Shown here in pieces: positions 45,992-54,630 of a stretch of DNA of 64,000 nucleotides. Each line of letters begins with the position of its first letter. Positions within the stretch are counted from its first letter, which is position 1. The position numbers and the translations under genes were made by a program. The DNA is from Bacteroidota bacterium (lineage in GTDB: Bacteria > Bacteroidota > Bacteroidia > J057 > JADKCL01): assembly GCA_016718825.1 (NCBI GenBank), contig JADKCL010000038.1, positions 22,665 through 86,664 on the forward strand. Reading direction: 5' to 3'. The notes beneath the pieces are model-generated. The model worked only from the letters and a program-made list of their open reading frames with translations, had not been told where the DNA came from and did no database searches.

Positions 45992-47053
45992 TCAGAGGGG
46001 TTTATCGACCAACACTACTACGGATGCATTGGCAGCGCCAGCAGCCGGATTGGGAAGGTCGCTCACTACCGGATTGGTAGCGCCCGAACGCAACAGTCGG
46101 ATGGAAGAACGTGCAACATCCCGGTAAGGGATGGTAGTATCGGAAGTAAAGGCCTTGATCGTAGCGCCGTTGCTCGTCGCTTGCAACGTCGCCATGTAGG
46201 CCACAATGTCGCTGTCCCAAACGCCGTCGGGATGCTCCAGAAAAGAAAAATTGCCATTGTCCGGTACATTGGCATTGGTAATGCTGTAAGCACCCGTGTG
46301 CGGTGCATTTTTGAGCATCAAAAAGTATTGCCATCGTGCCTGCTTGGGCATGAATTGCAATACATAGGAATTTCCAGAAATGTCCAGGGCGGGCACAGTG
46401 GAAACCTGCAAGTGCAGCAATCCAAACAAGCCCTTTCCGATCAAGTTCGCATCCCGATAGACTTCCTTGTCGGCCTCTGGATTTCCAGTCCAATTGAGTT
46501 GGTACAATCCGCCAACCTTTTTTTCCAAGTCGACGCGCGCATGTCGGAACCCGCCTTCATCGTACCCGGGAACAATCCAACTCGCGCTTCCGTCAGGCGG
46601 AAAAACCGTCACATCGGCTCCAAGCGGCAAGCCAAAAAGTTGTACATGATCGGCAACCAACTCGACCTTACGGTAGTCGTTGCCTATCAGATCAATTCCA
46701 TTCGCTTGATTTTCAAAGTAGTATATTTCGCGACTTTCCAATCTCGGAAGGTCGGTGAAGTTCAAAAAGCTAGGATGCGTCAGGTAAAGCTCAAAACGCA
46801 GCAAAAACGAAGTTGGCAGCGGAATCAGCGGAGCCAATACCGGATTGGGAGGCAGCGTCGTTTCGTACTGTTCCTGCAAAAGTTGATAAGTGCTGGGACG
46901 ATGCTTGTTCACGACGCCCCATTGCAAGCGGTACTTCGGCAACAATGACGCAGTGGCTGCGCATGGCTTTACTACCAAGTCACCACAGACCTCGTCGGCA
47001 TAATAATTATGCCTGAATGTCACCGTGGTGATGGGTTGGTAGTGGCGATTCAT
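45992..47053 (-). CDS. Uncharacterised eCIS-locus protein
   Basis: 353 residues without signal peptide. It opens YQPITTVTFRHNYYADEVCG and is beta-rich with no known motif I can name. Only 3 bases separate it from the Pvc16-like gene, so it belongs to the operon. Genes of this size between the cap and sheath are seen in some Bacteroidota eCIS loci. A structural or assembly role is the most one can infer. Confidence 0.65.
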   Translation of the reverse strand: MNRHYQPITTVTFRHNYYADEVCGDLVVKPCAATASLLPKYRLQWGVVNKHRPSTYQLLQEQYETTLPPNPVLAPLIPLPTSFLLRFELYLTHPSFLNFTDLPRLESREIYYFENQANGIDLIGNDYRKVELVADHVQLFGLPLGADVTVFPPDGSASWIVPGYDEGGFRHARVDLEKKVGGLYQLNWTGNPEADKEVYRDANLIGKGLFGLLHLQVSTVPALDISGNSYVLQFMPKQARWQYFLMLKNAPHTGAYSITNANVPDNGNFSFLEHPDGVWDSDIVAYMATLQATSNGATIKAFTSDTTIPYRDVARSSIRLLRSGATNPVVSDLPNPAAGAANASVVVLVDKPL

Positions 47054-47056
47054 GGC

Positions 47057-47665
47057 TTATTGGGTCGGGCGATTGCCGGCGTGGGTGTTCAAGATCGAAG
47101 GTACGCTCACAATGTCGCTGAAGGCATCTTCATAAACCGTGATCAGCCGCACTTTGTACACCACCGACGGACGGTATTTGGCACCCAAGGATGCCCAGAG
47201 GTAGTTTTGGCTCTCCAGCGTGACCGGATAAAGCTCCACCACCAAGGAGCCCAGGTTATGGGGCAAGGACGGAGAATTTTCAGTCGTGAAATAATGCCTG
47301 TATTGAAAAAACTGGATCACATAGCCCAGCATTTTAATCGAAATCTCATATTCCTGATCACTTTCACCGTCAGTTGGGGTCGTATCAGGACTGATGGCAG
47401 TGAACAAAACCGAAAGATTGAGCCGTATTTCCGGATTCCGGACGGGAAAGCCCGATCCGACCGGTGGCGCGAGGGGCACTTGGGCCTTGCCAATCCGTTC
47501 TTCCTCAACATTCACAAGCTGACACACGATCTTGTTGTTCAGGTTCAGCTCTTTTCCCTCACTTGTCACCAAACGACTGCGAATCACAAGTCCCGCTTCC
47601 CCCATCTTCTGAAAGAGGTATTCGTTCAATTGATCCACCAAGAATTTCAGTGCTTCATGTATCAT
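47057..47665 (-). CDS. eCIS tube-terminator/cap protein (Pvc16/Afp16-like, DUF4255)
   Basis: 202 residues. MIHEALKFLVDQLNEYL, then VCQLVNVEEER, NPEIRLNLSVLFTAISPD and LPHNLGSLVVELYPVTLESQ are the DUF4255/Pvc16 N-terminal signature. Afp16 caps the tube and sheath and ends elongation. Apparently the first gene of the structural operon. Confidence 0.87.
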   Translation of the reverse strand: MIHEALKFLVDQLNEYLFQKMGEAGLVIRSRLVTSEGKELNLNNKIVCQLVNVEEERIGKAQVPLAPPVGSGFPVRNPEIRLNLSVLFTAISPDTTPTDGESDQEYEISIKMLGYVIQFFQYRHYFTTENSPSLPHNLGSLVVELYPVTLESQNYLWASLGAKYRPSVVYKVRLITVYEDAFSDIVSVPSILNTHAGNRPTQ

Positions 47666-47959
47666 GAGAAAATGCGGAATGATTTTCGCTGTTCAAGGAT
47701 CAAGCTACGTTGATAAAGGACCAAATCCTAGTTTGGAATGACTAAAGTTATCTACATAGCAGGATTAGATATTAACAAAATGACGTGTTTGTGATTGGTT
47801 TTCAGAGGGATATTGTTTGGCGTATCATGGTGTTTTGGTGGGTTTTATTTTATCCCGCGCCATATTTTTGGTTTTTGTGTTGGAATGGAATTGGCCGTAC
47901 CACAATGAGCGAAGCGGGATTCATATTTCTAAGGTTGGATATCGTTAAAATGGACTTTA
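47666..47959. other. Intergenic region upstream of the eCIS structural operon
   Basis: AT-rich, with no credible ORF. It should hold the promoter for the Pvc16-led operon. On the minus strand TAACTTTA (plus 47743-47750) partly resembles the TAnnTTTG element, but no well-spaced -33 partner was found, so no promoter is called. Confidence 0.4.
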
Positions 47960-49318
47960 TCAGGTCATGATTCTGCCTGCTTTGCGGTATTCCCGTTTGA
48001 TGCCGTCGAGAAGGTCATATTCGGTAATTCTCGCCTCACCGCGCATCGCCGCACGCAAGGCACAGTGGCGCACCACGTTCATGATGCTACCTCCGGTCAT
48101 TTCGTACTTTTCAGCCACAGCAGGGAGGTTCACTGTCGCATCCAGTTCGCAGGAGGGCGGCAAGGATGTTTGCCAAAGTCGCAAGCGCTCCATGGCATTG
48201 GGAACAGGAAAATTCACGATCACCTGAAACCGCCGGGTAAATGCCTTGTCCATATTGTCACGGTTGTTGGTGGCCAAAACCACGACGCCGTCAAAATTTT
48301 CCACACGCTGCAGCAGGTAGCTCACTTCTTGGTTGGCATACCTGTCCTTGGAATCCGAAACATCCGTTCGTTTGCCAAAAAGCGCATCCGCCTCGTCAAA
48401 AAACAGGATCCACCCGCGAGATTGGGCCTTGTCAAACACAACCTTCAAGTTCTTTTCCGTTTCGCCGATGTACTTGCTCACGATCATCGACAGGTCGATG
48501 CGATAGATTTCCCGGCCCGTAACCTTGCCCAACAAGGAGGCGGTCAAGGTCTTGCCTGTGCCGGGCGCGCCATAAAAAAGGCACCTGAACCCCGGACTCA
48601 CCTTGCCGGAGAGGCCCCATTCATCCATGACAAGTTGCTCGTGTTTGATCCACGCGACGATGTCCTCCACATCGTTGAGTGTTTCAGCAGGTAGGATGAG
48701 TTCTTCCCAATTGCGGGCGGTTTCGAGCTTCTGAGCCGGAAATGAGCTCCCGAATTCCGGTTCTCCTTGATCGCCTGTACACAACAGGTCCACGAGTTCG
48801 CGGGAGGGCAGGAGCAATCCCGACCCATAGGGTTCGTGTGGGTGGACGTGTTCAATCCGCAGCCAATTTCCCTGAAAAAGGCGGTGTTGCGGATGAAAAA
48901 GGGTTTTGTAGGAAAAGCGCGAAGCAAGGTCCTTTCCGCCGAGCAAAAAAAGTGCGGTATCCACGGTTGGAACAAAACCTTTGTGCACCTGCCCTCTGAA
49001 GCCTCCAAATTCCGTAACGGGCGATTTATTGGGGTGATTTTCCAAAAACCGGTCGAGCAATTCGGGTTTCACCGACGGGGCGATGGCAAGCAGTAAAAGC
49101 AACCGCTCAGGGGGCGACAATTCCAACACATGTATAAAGTGTACATAAGGCCCTTCAGCTTCTTCGTAATAGGGCGGATCGATTTCCGAAATGGCGGAAA
49201 AATCGCTGTCTTCGCCCCATAATTCTGCTATTCTGAACTGTATGGCCGCGTTCAACCATTCCAATTCCGCCCCGATGGCATTTGCATTTTCCTCAAACCA
49301 AGACATTGATGCTTCCAT
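47960..49318 (-). CDS. eCIS AAA+ ATPase (Pvc15/Afp15-like)
   Basis: 452 residues from the Met at 49318; an upstream extension to 49456 looks unlike the family and lacks support. Walker A GAPGTGKT (250-257), Walker B ILFFDEAD (304-311), sensor LATNN (348-352) and arginine finger TRRF (361-364) are intact. Afp15-type ATPases assemble or load the particle and are the most conserved eCIS marker. It is set apart from the structural genes by about 295 bases and divergent from the toxin array. Confidence 0.92.
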   Translation of the reverse strand: MEASMSWFEENANAIGAELEWLNAAIQFRIAELWGEDSDFSAISEIDPPYYEEAEGPYVHFIHVLELSPPERLLLLLAIAPSVKPELLDRFLENHPNKSPVTEFGGFRGQVHKGFVPTVDTALFLLGGKDLASRFSYKTLFHPQHRLFQGNWLRIEHVHPHEPYGSGLLLPSRELVDLLCTGDQGEPEFGSSFPAQKLETARNWEELILPAETLNDVEDIVAWIKHEQLVMDEWGLSGKVSPGFRCLFYGAPGTGKTLTASLLGKVTGREIYRIDLSMIVSKYIGETEKNLKVVFDKAQSRGWILFFDEADALFGKRTDVSDSKDRYANQEVSYLLQRVENFDGVVVLATNNRDNMDKAFTRRFQVIVNFPVPNAMERLRLWQTSLPPSCELDATVNLPAVAEKYEMTGGSIMNVVRHCALRAAMRGEARITEYDLLDGIKREYRKAGRIMT

Positions 49319-49496
49319 CGTGGGGGGCAATTCATTTGAACAACGGAGGAAAGTTAGGAAATCATTCAGAATTCCAAGCCTGCAAAGACATGATTGTTGA
49401 TTCGTCCACCTTGAAACTGCCCCTTCCCATTCCGATTCGACAATAATTATCCACATCCATTCATCTGCCTTGCTGCTTTTGTGAAACTTGGATATC

Positions 49497-49526
49497 TTGT
49501 CACAAATACCGTCATCATGCTATAAT
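49497..49526 (+). promoter_or_regulatory. Possible promoter of the toxin array
   Basis: TTGTCA (49497-49502) and TATAAT (49521-49526), 18 bases apart, point at the toxin start codon at 49540. A start site so close to the ATG implies an almost leaderless mRNA. The elements fit the classical sigma-70 consensus better than the Bacteroidota one, so this is tentative. Confidence 0.3.
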
Positions 49527-49539
49527 TACACCCTTTCAC

Positions 49540-50166
49540 ATGTCCGAATCCGCAGAGCGACAGCCCGCCTCCAATCCTTCTTCCTTTCGCAAGACGACTG
49601 CCATGCGCACCCATGCCGATCACGGACAGTTCGGTACGCCATGGTACGCTTCGCCGGAGGTTACCGCGCGCGTACATCAGCCTGCCAAGCCCGCCCAAGT
49701 GCAGGCAAAACTCAAAGTGGGCAGCGCATTCGACCCTGCCGAGGCGGAAGCCGACAATGCTGCCAGGGAGGTCGTGAGCAAATCCAACGGCGCAGGCGCC
49801 GGTTTGGGTGTCGGCAAGGGTGTCGTCCAGACAAAGCCCCTCGTGTCGCGCATCAGCCGGCAGGTGCAACGTGTCGAGGAGGACAAAGCCGACGCCAAGT
49901 TGCAACGGCAAGAAGAAGAGGAATCCACCCAGATGAAGGTGATGCGGGCCGAGGACGAAGAAGCGAGCCCCAAGTTGATGCGGGCCGAAGAAGAAGAAGC
50001 GAGTCCCAAATTGATGCGGGCCCAAGTTGATGCGGGCCGAGGAAGAAGAAGCGAGCCCCAAATTGATGCGGGCCGAAGAAGAAGAAGCGAGCCCCAAATT
50101 GATGCGGGCCGAAGAAGAAGCGAGCCCCAAATTGATGCGGGCCGAGGAAGAAGAAGCCTCCCCTAA
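49540..50166 (+). CDS. Cassette 1, N-terminal part of the DUF4157 eCIS toxin
   Basis: The ATG at 49540 begins MSESAERQPASNPSSFRKTT, then GTPWYASPEV and SAFDPAEAEADNAAREVVSK, the usual lead-in to DUF4157 (eCIS-core) proteins. It runs into a Glu-rich 12-residue repeat. At about 50020 a 20-base contraction of the repeat shifts the frame; reading continues in the 50027 frame. The residues up to about 160 are therefore the true N-terminus of the next entry. No signal peptide, as expected for a protein loaded in the cytosol. Confidence 0.75.
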   Translation: MSESAERQPASNPSSFRKTTAMRTHADHGQFGTPWYASPEVTARVHQPAKPAQVQAKLKVGSAFDPAEAEADNAAREVVSKSNGAGAGLGVGKGVVQTKPLVSRISRQVQRVEEDKADAKLQRQEEEESTQMKVMRAEDEEASPKLMRAEEEEASPKLMRAQVDAGRGRRSEPQIDAGRRRRSEPQIDAGRRRSEPQIDAGRGRRSLP

Positions 50167-50170
50167 GCTC
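49942..50170. repeat. 36-bp tandem repeat coding KLMRAEEEEASP
   Basis: About seven units of atgcgggccgaagaagaag plus agcgagccccaaattg follow each other. One unit is 33 bases and one has lost 20 bases (near 50020), which alone breaks the reading frame. Full units are whole codons, so unit gain or loss is normally harmless. Confidence 0.85.
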
Positions 50171-51397
50171 CAACGCCAAGAAGAAGAGGCCCAGGCCAAA
50201 TGCGCCGACTGCGAGGAAAAAGCCAGCCGCGAAGAAGAAGAGGAAGCGATGACCAAGCAGCTTCCGACGGCCCAAGCCCCAAGCCCCAGTCCCCAAACCC
50301 CTGATGCAGCCCCCATCAACCACCTCGAAGGCTTTACCGCCTCCGAAAGTACCCACGACCTGCTCAAGTCACGCAAAGGCGCGGGCGAACCGCTTCCAGA
50401 GCCACTCAAAAACGAGATGGAGGCCGGCTTTGGCGCCGACTTCTCCAATGTCAAGGTTCACCGTGACAGTGCCAGCACTACGCTGAACAAGGACCTCAAG
50501 GCCAAGGCCTTTACCCATGGCGAAGACGTTTTCTTTGGCCAGGGACAGTTTGATGCGGGCAGCAACCAAGGCAAGGAATTGATTGCCCACGAACTCACCC
50601 ATACGATTCAGCAAGGTGCCGTCGGCGAGAAAAAAGCCGAAAACAAGCCTGCAGAGAGTCCCGTCGAGGAAATGGCCTCCACCTTGACTTCAGGTGATGC
50701 CGTTTCCAAGCCGGAATCCAAACAGGTCGACCCATCGGGAAAGCAATCGGGACAGGTACAGCCCGTGGACAAGGAACTTCCGGTGACCGAACTGGATCCC
50801 GCCGAACTCGAGCAGCAATCCGCGCAATCAGAAGGGGCCGACGCAGCAGCCGTCGTGGACCAGGCGGGCGAAGGCGATGCCGAGGGTGAAGTCGTGGCCG
50901 GTGTAGCGGAGGGCGAAATCCCGGATGTGGAGACAGAAAGCGAAATCGACATGCCCAGTGTCGAAAAACAACGCGTCGCCGGGCAAATCTCCGACTTCAA
51001 AGGTTCGCGCGGTGAAGTCGAGGCAAAGGGTGGCGAAGTGTTCAAGTTCATGGCCACCGAAACGGAAAACGTCTGTGGCGATGCCGCAGAGGCGACCGCC
51101 GAACTTGCGGCCAATGAGAGCGAGCATCCGACCCCGGTAGATGAGGTGGCTGCCGTCGAGGCAGCAGAGGAAGTGCCTGACGAATTTGGGCAGCAGATGG
51201 GCAATGCGGCACAAGTCGAAGGGCTGGAAAAGGAGGGGCAGGATCAGGAGGATGCCAAGTCAGATCCGGCCAAAAAGGCCATGTTGGATCAGTTGGACGA
51301 AGATACCCCGACCAATCTCGGTGAACTCAGGACTATAATCCACAGAATACAGCGGGCGAAGTCACTTCCGTGGTCGGTGGCGAGGTGGGCAAGGTGA
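50027..51397 (+). CDS. Cassette 1, DUF4157 (eCIS-core) domain and first part of the shared core
   Basis: After the Glu-rich repeats comes the DUF4157 domain (about nt 50355-50615): GFGADFSNVKVHRDSASTTL, AKAFTHGEDVFFGQGQFD and AHELTHTIQQG, with an HExxH-like HELTH. DUF4157 marks many proteins encoded with or carried by eCIS particles. An acidic linker leads to GGEVFKFMATETENVCGDAA, where the repeated core starts. A lost A near 51330 causes a stop at 51397. Two more losses near 51507 and 51531 bring the frame back, so this and the next entry are one gene. Confidence 0.8.
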   Translation: MMRAEEEEASPKLMRAEEEEASPKLMRAEEEASPKLMRAEEEEASPKLQRQEEEAQAKCADCEEKASREEEEEAMTKQLPTAQAPSPSPQTPDAAPINHLEGFTASESTHDLLKSRKGAGEPLPEPLKNEMEAGFGADFSNVKVHRDSASTTLNKDLKAKAFTHGEDVFFGQGQFDAGSNQGKELIAHELTHTIQQGAVGEKKAENKPAESPVEEMASTLTSGDAVSKPESKQVDPSGKQSGQVQPVDKELPVTELDPAELEQQSAQSEGADAAAVVDQAGEGDAEGEVVAGVAEGEIPDVETESEIDMPSVEKQRVAGQISDFKGSRGEVEAKGGEVFKFMATETENVCGDAAEATAELAANESEHPTPVDEVAAVEAAEEVPDEFGQQMGNAAQVEGLEKEGQDQEDAKSDPAKKAMLDQLDEDTPTNLGELRTIIHRIQRAKSLPWSVARWAR

Positions 51398-53350
51398 AGC
51401 AAACCTTCGGGAAGATTGAGCAGGACGCCAAGCCCATGGATACCCCGGATGCCGTTGAACTCAAGCCCGTTCCGAGCGCCAAAGACACCGCCAAATTGGC
51501 CTTGGGCCGGATGCGGTGCCGGCGATCTCGAGGAAATGTCCAACATGGATTCCTATCAGGACGACATGGACGCGGTCATGGCCGAGGAAGGCATCACCGA
51601 GGAGCAAATGGCGACGGTCGACAGCGGTCCGCTCGCAGAGGCACAACAAGGGCGCGCCGAACTCAGGGAAAAAGTCGCCAATGCGCCTACCGAGATGCAG
51701 GAGGGTGCACGCAAGCAAGCCAAAACCGTCGAATCTGAGATGGACAAGGAGGAAGACACTGCGCGCACGGAGATGAAAAACAAGCGCAAAGACAACCTCG
51801 AAAACGTTCACGGAGAAAAGCAGAAGACCAAAACCAAACTCGAGGAGGAGCGCGAAAAGGTCACCAAGCAGATTCAGTCGATGTACCAAACGACTGAAGA
51901 CAATGTGAAGACGCGGCTCAACAACCTGGAAAAGGAAAATGAAGAGCGCTTTGCCAAGGCGGTGGTCAAGTTCACCGAAGAGTTCAAAACAGAGGTGGAC
52001 ACAAAAGTGAATGCCTTCCTCGACGAGCGCCACAGCGGATGGTTTGGCTGGGCACGCGCTGCCAAGGATTGGTTGCTCGGCGTTGATGAGATGCCCGAAG
52101 TCAAGGAGGCTTTTGAGACGGCGAAGAAAAACTACATTGACAAGATCGACACCGAAATCAAGTCGATCATTCAATACAACAACAAGGTCATCCAGGAGTG
52201 CAAGGCTGACCTGAAAAAGGGCAAGGACGAAATCGACAAATTCGTCAAGACCCTCAAGCCCAATCTCCAAGACGCGGGCAAAAAGGCTGCGGTGGAGATG
52301 TCCAAGAAATTCGATGAGCTCGACACCTTCATCAACGAAAAGCAAAAAGCCTTGGTCGACAAACTCTGCGCGATGAAAGACAAGGCGATCGAACACATCG
52401 ACAAGGTCGCCGAAAAGATGAAGGAGGCGCTGAGCGGTGCCTTGTCGCAGCTCATCGGCCTGATCGTCGCCGCCTTGCTAAAGTTCTTCAATTGGGCACT
52501 CGGGCTCTTTGGCTACGGCATGGAAAATCTCGAAGAGACCATCGTCCGCACCAAACGCACGCTGACCTTCATGGTAAAGCATCCGATCGACTTCATGGCC
52601 GGGCTGTTCCAAGCCGTCGGCATGGGCTTTACGCAGTTCGGCGACAACATTCAGAAGCACCTCGTGAGCGGTCTTGTAATGTGGCTCACCGGCGGCATGC
52701 GCGAGGAACCCATCCGCTTGCCCGACAAATGGGACCTAAAAGGCATCCTCTTTTTCATCATGGAGGTGCTTGGGCTCGGCTGGGCCAATCTCCGCAAAAA
52801 GCTTGTCAAACACGTCGGCGAACAAGCAATGGGCTTGGCAGAGAAGGGCTTGGACATCGTGATGAAGCTGTTCACCGAGGGCCCGATTGCCATGTGGGAA
52901 GACATTCGCAACCAAGGCGAGGAGCTCAAAGGCGAGATCTTCGCGGCAGTGCGTGAGATGATGATCATCGAAATCATCAAACAAGGCGTGATTTTCCTCC
53001 TCAGCCTGACCAATCCCGCCTCCGGCATCGTCAAGGCCATCAAGGCGATCTACGATTTTGTGATGTGGTTCTTCAACAACATCCACCGCATCATCGAGAT
53101 GGTCAAGAAGGTCTTCGAAGCCTCCGCCAACATCGTCGAGGGCAACCTCGGCGGCGCCGCCAACGCCATCGAACGCATCATGGGCCTCACGATTCCCGTG
53201 ATCATCGACCTTTTCCTCAGCATCCTCGGCCTCAGCGGCCTCCCCAAGAAGGTGATGGGCGTGATCAAAAGAGTCGGCGGCAAGCTCAATGCCTTGATCG
53301 ACAAGCTGCTCTTGAAGGTGGTAGGCGTGATCAAAAAGATGTTTGGCGGG
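51025..53350. repeat. Toxin core repeat, reference copy (others at 56224, about 60597 and 63655)
   Basis: The DNA from AAAGGGTGGCGAAGTGTTC to the ATGTTTGG linker recurs almost base for base at 56224-58640, from the middle onward at about 60597-61862 with a diverged start, and from about 63655 to the window end. Offsets are about 5.2, 8.5 and 11.2 kb. These direct repeats are long enough for homologous recombination and would fuse the single DUF4157 leader to another tip. Confidence 0.9.
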
Positions 53351-54616
53351 AAGAAAGGTGGTGGGAAGAAGGATCCCATTTCTAGTAAGGACAAGAGGAG
53401 AGATCCCAAGCAGAAGCCTTTGAAAGTCAAGCTTGCATGGGTTGGCGAAAGTGAACCTTTCAAGAACGAAGATGAAGAATCGCATTCATTGAAGATGTTT
53501 GAATCTGGAAAGGGAAAGCCAATCCTGAAAATGGCGAGTGAGGAATATAAAGAGATTTTGTCCTTCGTTGAAAGAACTATTAAAGCAGCAAAGGGGAAAA
53601 AAGCCAGTCAGGATTTAAAAAATGACATTCCGAACCTGCAAAGGGCCAAATCGTTGGCTAATTCAATATTGAGATACGTTGGGAGCAAAACAAAAAAGAT
53701 AAGAGCAGCCAAGACCCAAAAGACCGCAGATCGAATCAATAAAGATGTAGAAAAGGAGGTTAAGAACAGACTTAATGGAATTGGTAAAGCACTTGAAAAT
53801 ACGTCAATTGGTGGGTTGCTGGAAGCTCCAAAATCTTATCTAGAGTTTTCTCCAAGAAATGGCCAAGGTGGTATTGCCATTGGCAACCCAATTAGCTTCT
53901 ATTCAGGTAATACAAAAGGATCAGGGCCACAAGAGGGCACTTTGCCAAGGTCTTGGGAATATGTTGAAAAAATGCCCGACTATAAATCAAATTGGGTACG
54001 TGCACACCTCATCAATGATAATTTGCATGGGCCTGGCATCGATAACAACCTCACACCAGCGACAAGACGAGTAAATTTGCAGCAAATGCTCAACCAATTT
54101 GAAAAGTTTGCGAAAGAAGATGTCTTACAAAAAAATATCCCAATTTGGTTGAGAACTGAAGTCGCATACTCCCATACAGGTGGTCCAAAGCGTCCAGAAT
54201 TTGCTCGGTATGCAAATGTATTTGCTGACTTCCCTAGTAAAATCACAATGGCCTACGGTCTTTCTAAATTCAAGGCTGGTCAATGGCAAATGGGGAAACA
54301 GAAAAAGAAGGTTTCATGGATGATTTCAAAACCACCAAGCCTCGATGACCTCGCACCTATTAGGTTGTCTGCTTTACGCACGATGCCACAAATGACAAAG
54401 CACACAGGCTTTCCCGAGTTAGTTGGGGAACAGGTTCTTTATTTGGTGCAGGTAGTTGGAATTGATGATAAGGCTACTTTAATAGAAGAATTGCGTGATC
54501 GCTTCAATAGTAGGCCCAAAGGGAGTAACCTGACGAAAGAGAATAGTACTGATTACATTACTAAGTATAAAATACCCACAGAACAGAAGATTAATAGCCC
54601 TAATATGGCAATCTAG
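51416..54616 (+). CDS. Cassette 1, membrane-like core and nuclease-type toxin tip
   Basis: Same frame as the DUF4157 part. A coiled-coil zone (to about nt 52400) precedes hydrophobic helices such as LSQLIGLIVAALLKFFNWAL, LFFIMEVLGLGWANL and IIKQGVIFLLSL, then the linker VIKKMFGGKKGGGKK at about nt 53326-53370, where the cassette-specific part starts. The tip holds NWVRAHLINDNLHGPGIDNN followed by LTPATRRVN (nt 53991-54075). Its order, a metal-site His, a spaced Asn and NLxP, resembles His-Me finger (NUC-like) endonucleases. I infer a DNase or RNase toxin; catalytic identity is not proven. Confidence 0.78.
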   Translation: MSRTPSPWIPRMPLNSSPFRAPKTPPNWPWAGCGAGDLEEMSNMDSYQDDMDAVMAEEGITEEQMATVDSGPLAEAQQGRAELREKVANAPTEMQEGARKQAKTVESEMDKEEDTARTEMKNKRKDNLENVHGEKQKTKTKLEEEREKVTKQIQSMYQTTEDNVKTRLNNLEKENEERFAKAVVKFTEEFKTEVDTKVNAFLDERHSGWFGWARAAKDWLLGVDEMPEVKEAFETAKKNYIDKIDTEIKSIIQYNNKVIQECKADLKKGKDEIDKFVKTLKPNLQDAGKKAAVEMSKKFDELDTFINEKQKALVDKLCAMKDKAIEHIDKVAEKMKEALSGALSQLIGLIVAALLKFFNWALGLFGYGMENLEETIVRTKRTLTFMVKHPIDFMAGLFQAVGMGFTQFGDNIQKHLVSGLVMWLTGGMREEPIRLPDKWDLKGILFFIMEVLGLGWANLRKKLVKHVGEQAMGLAEKGLDIVMKLFTEGPIAMWEDIRNQGEELKGEIFAAVREMMIIEIIKQGVIFLLSLTNPASGIVKAIKAIYDFVMWFFNNIHRIIEMVKKVFEASANIVEGNLGGAANAIERIMGLTIPVIIDLFLSILGLSGLPKKVMGVIKRVGGKLNALIDKLLLKVVGVIKKMFGGKKGGGKKDPISSKDKRRDPKQKPLKVKLAWVGESEPFKNEDEESHSLKMFESGKGKPILKMASEEYKEILSFVERTIKAAKGKKASQDLKNDIPNLQRAKSLANSILRYVGSKTKKIRAAKTQKTADRINKDVEKEVKNRLNGIGKALENTSIGGLLEAPKSYLEFSPRNGQGGIAIGNPISFYSGNTKGSGPQEGTLPRSWEYVEKMPDYKSNWVRAHLINDNLHGPGIDNNLTPATRRVNLQQMLNQFEKFAKEDVLQKNIPIWLRTEVAYSHTGGPKRPEFARYANVFADFPSKITMAYGLSKFKAGQWQMGKQKKKVSWMISKPPSLDDLAPIRLSALRTMPQMTKHTGFPELVGEQVLYLVQVVGIDDKATLIEELRDRFNSRPKGSNLTKENSTDYITKYKIPTEQKINSPNMAI

Positions 54617-54630
54617 ATTTTGAGCTATTG

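Noticed and set aside
47785..47970. 61-codon ORF between the ATPase and cap genes
   Set aside because: Trp/Phe-rich low-complexity product in an AT-rich promoter region; no support.
23914..49318. Prophage or T6SS
   Set aside because: No capsid, terminase, portal, lysis or integrase genes, and no TssJ/L/M; the gene set with Pvc15, Pvc16, DUF5908 and tape measure is that of an eCIS.
49942..50170. CRISPR array
   Set aside because: Units follow each other without spacers and encode a Glu-rich peptide repeat in frame.
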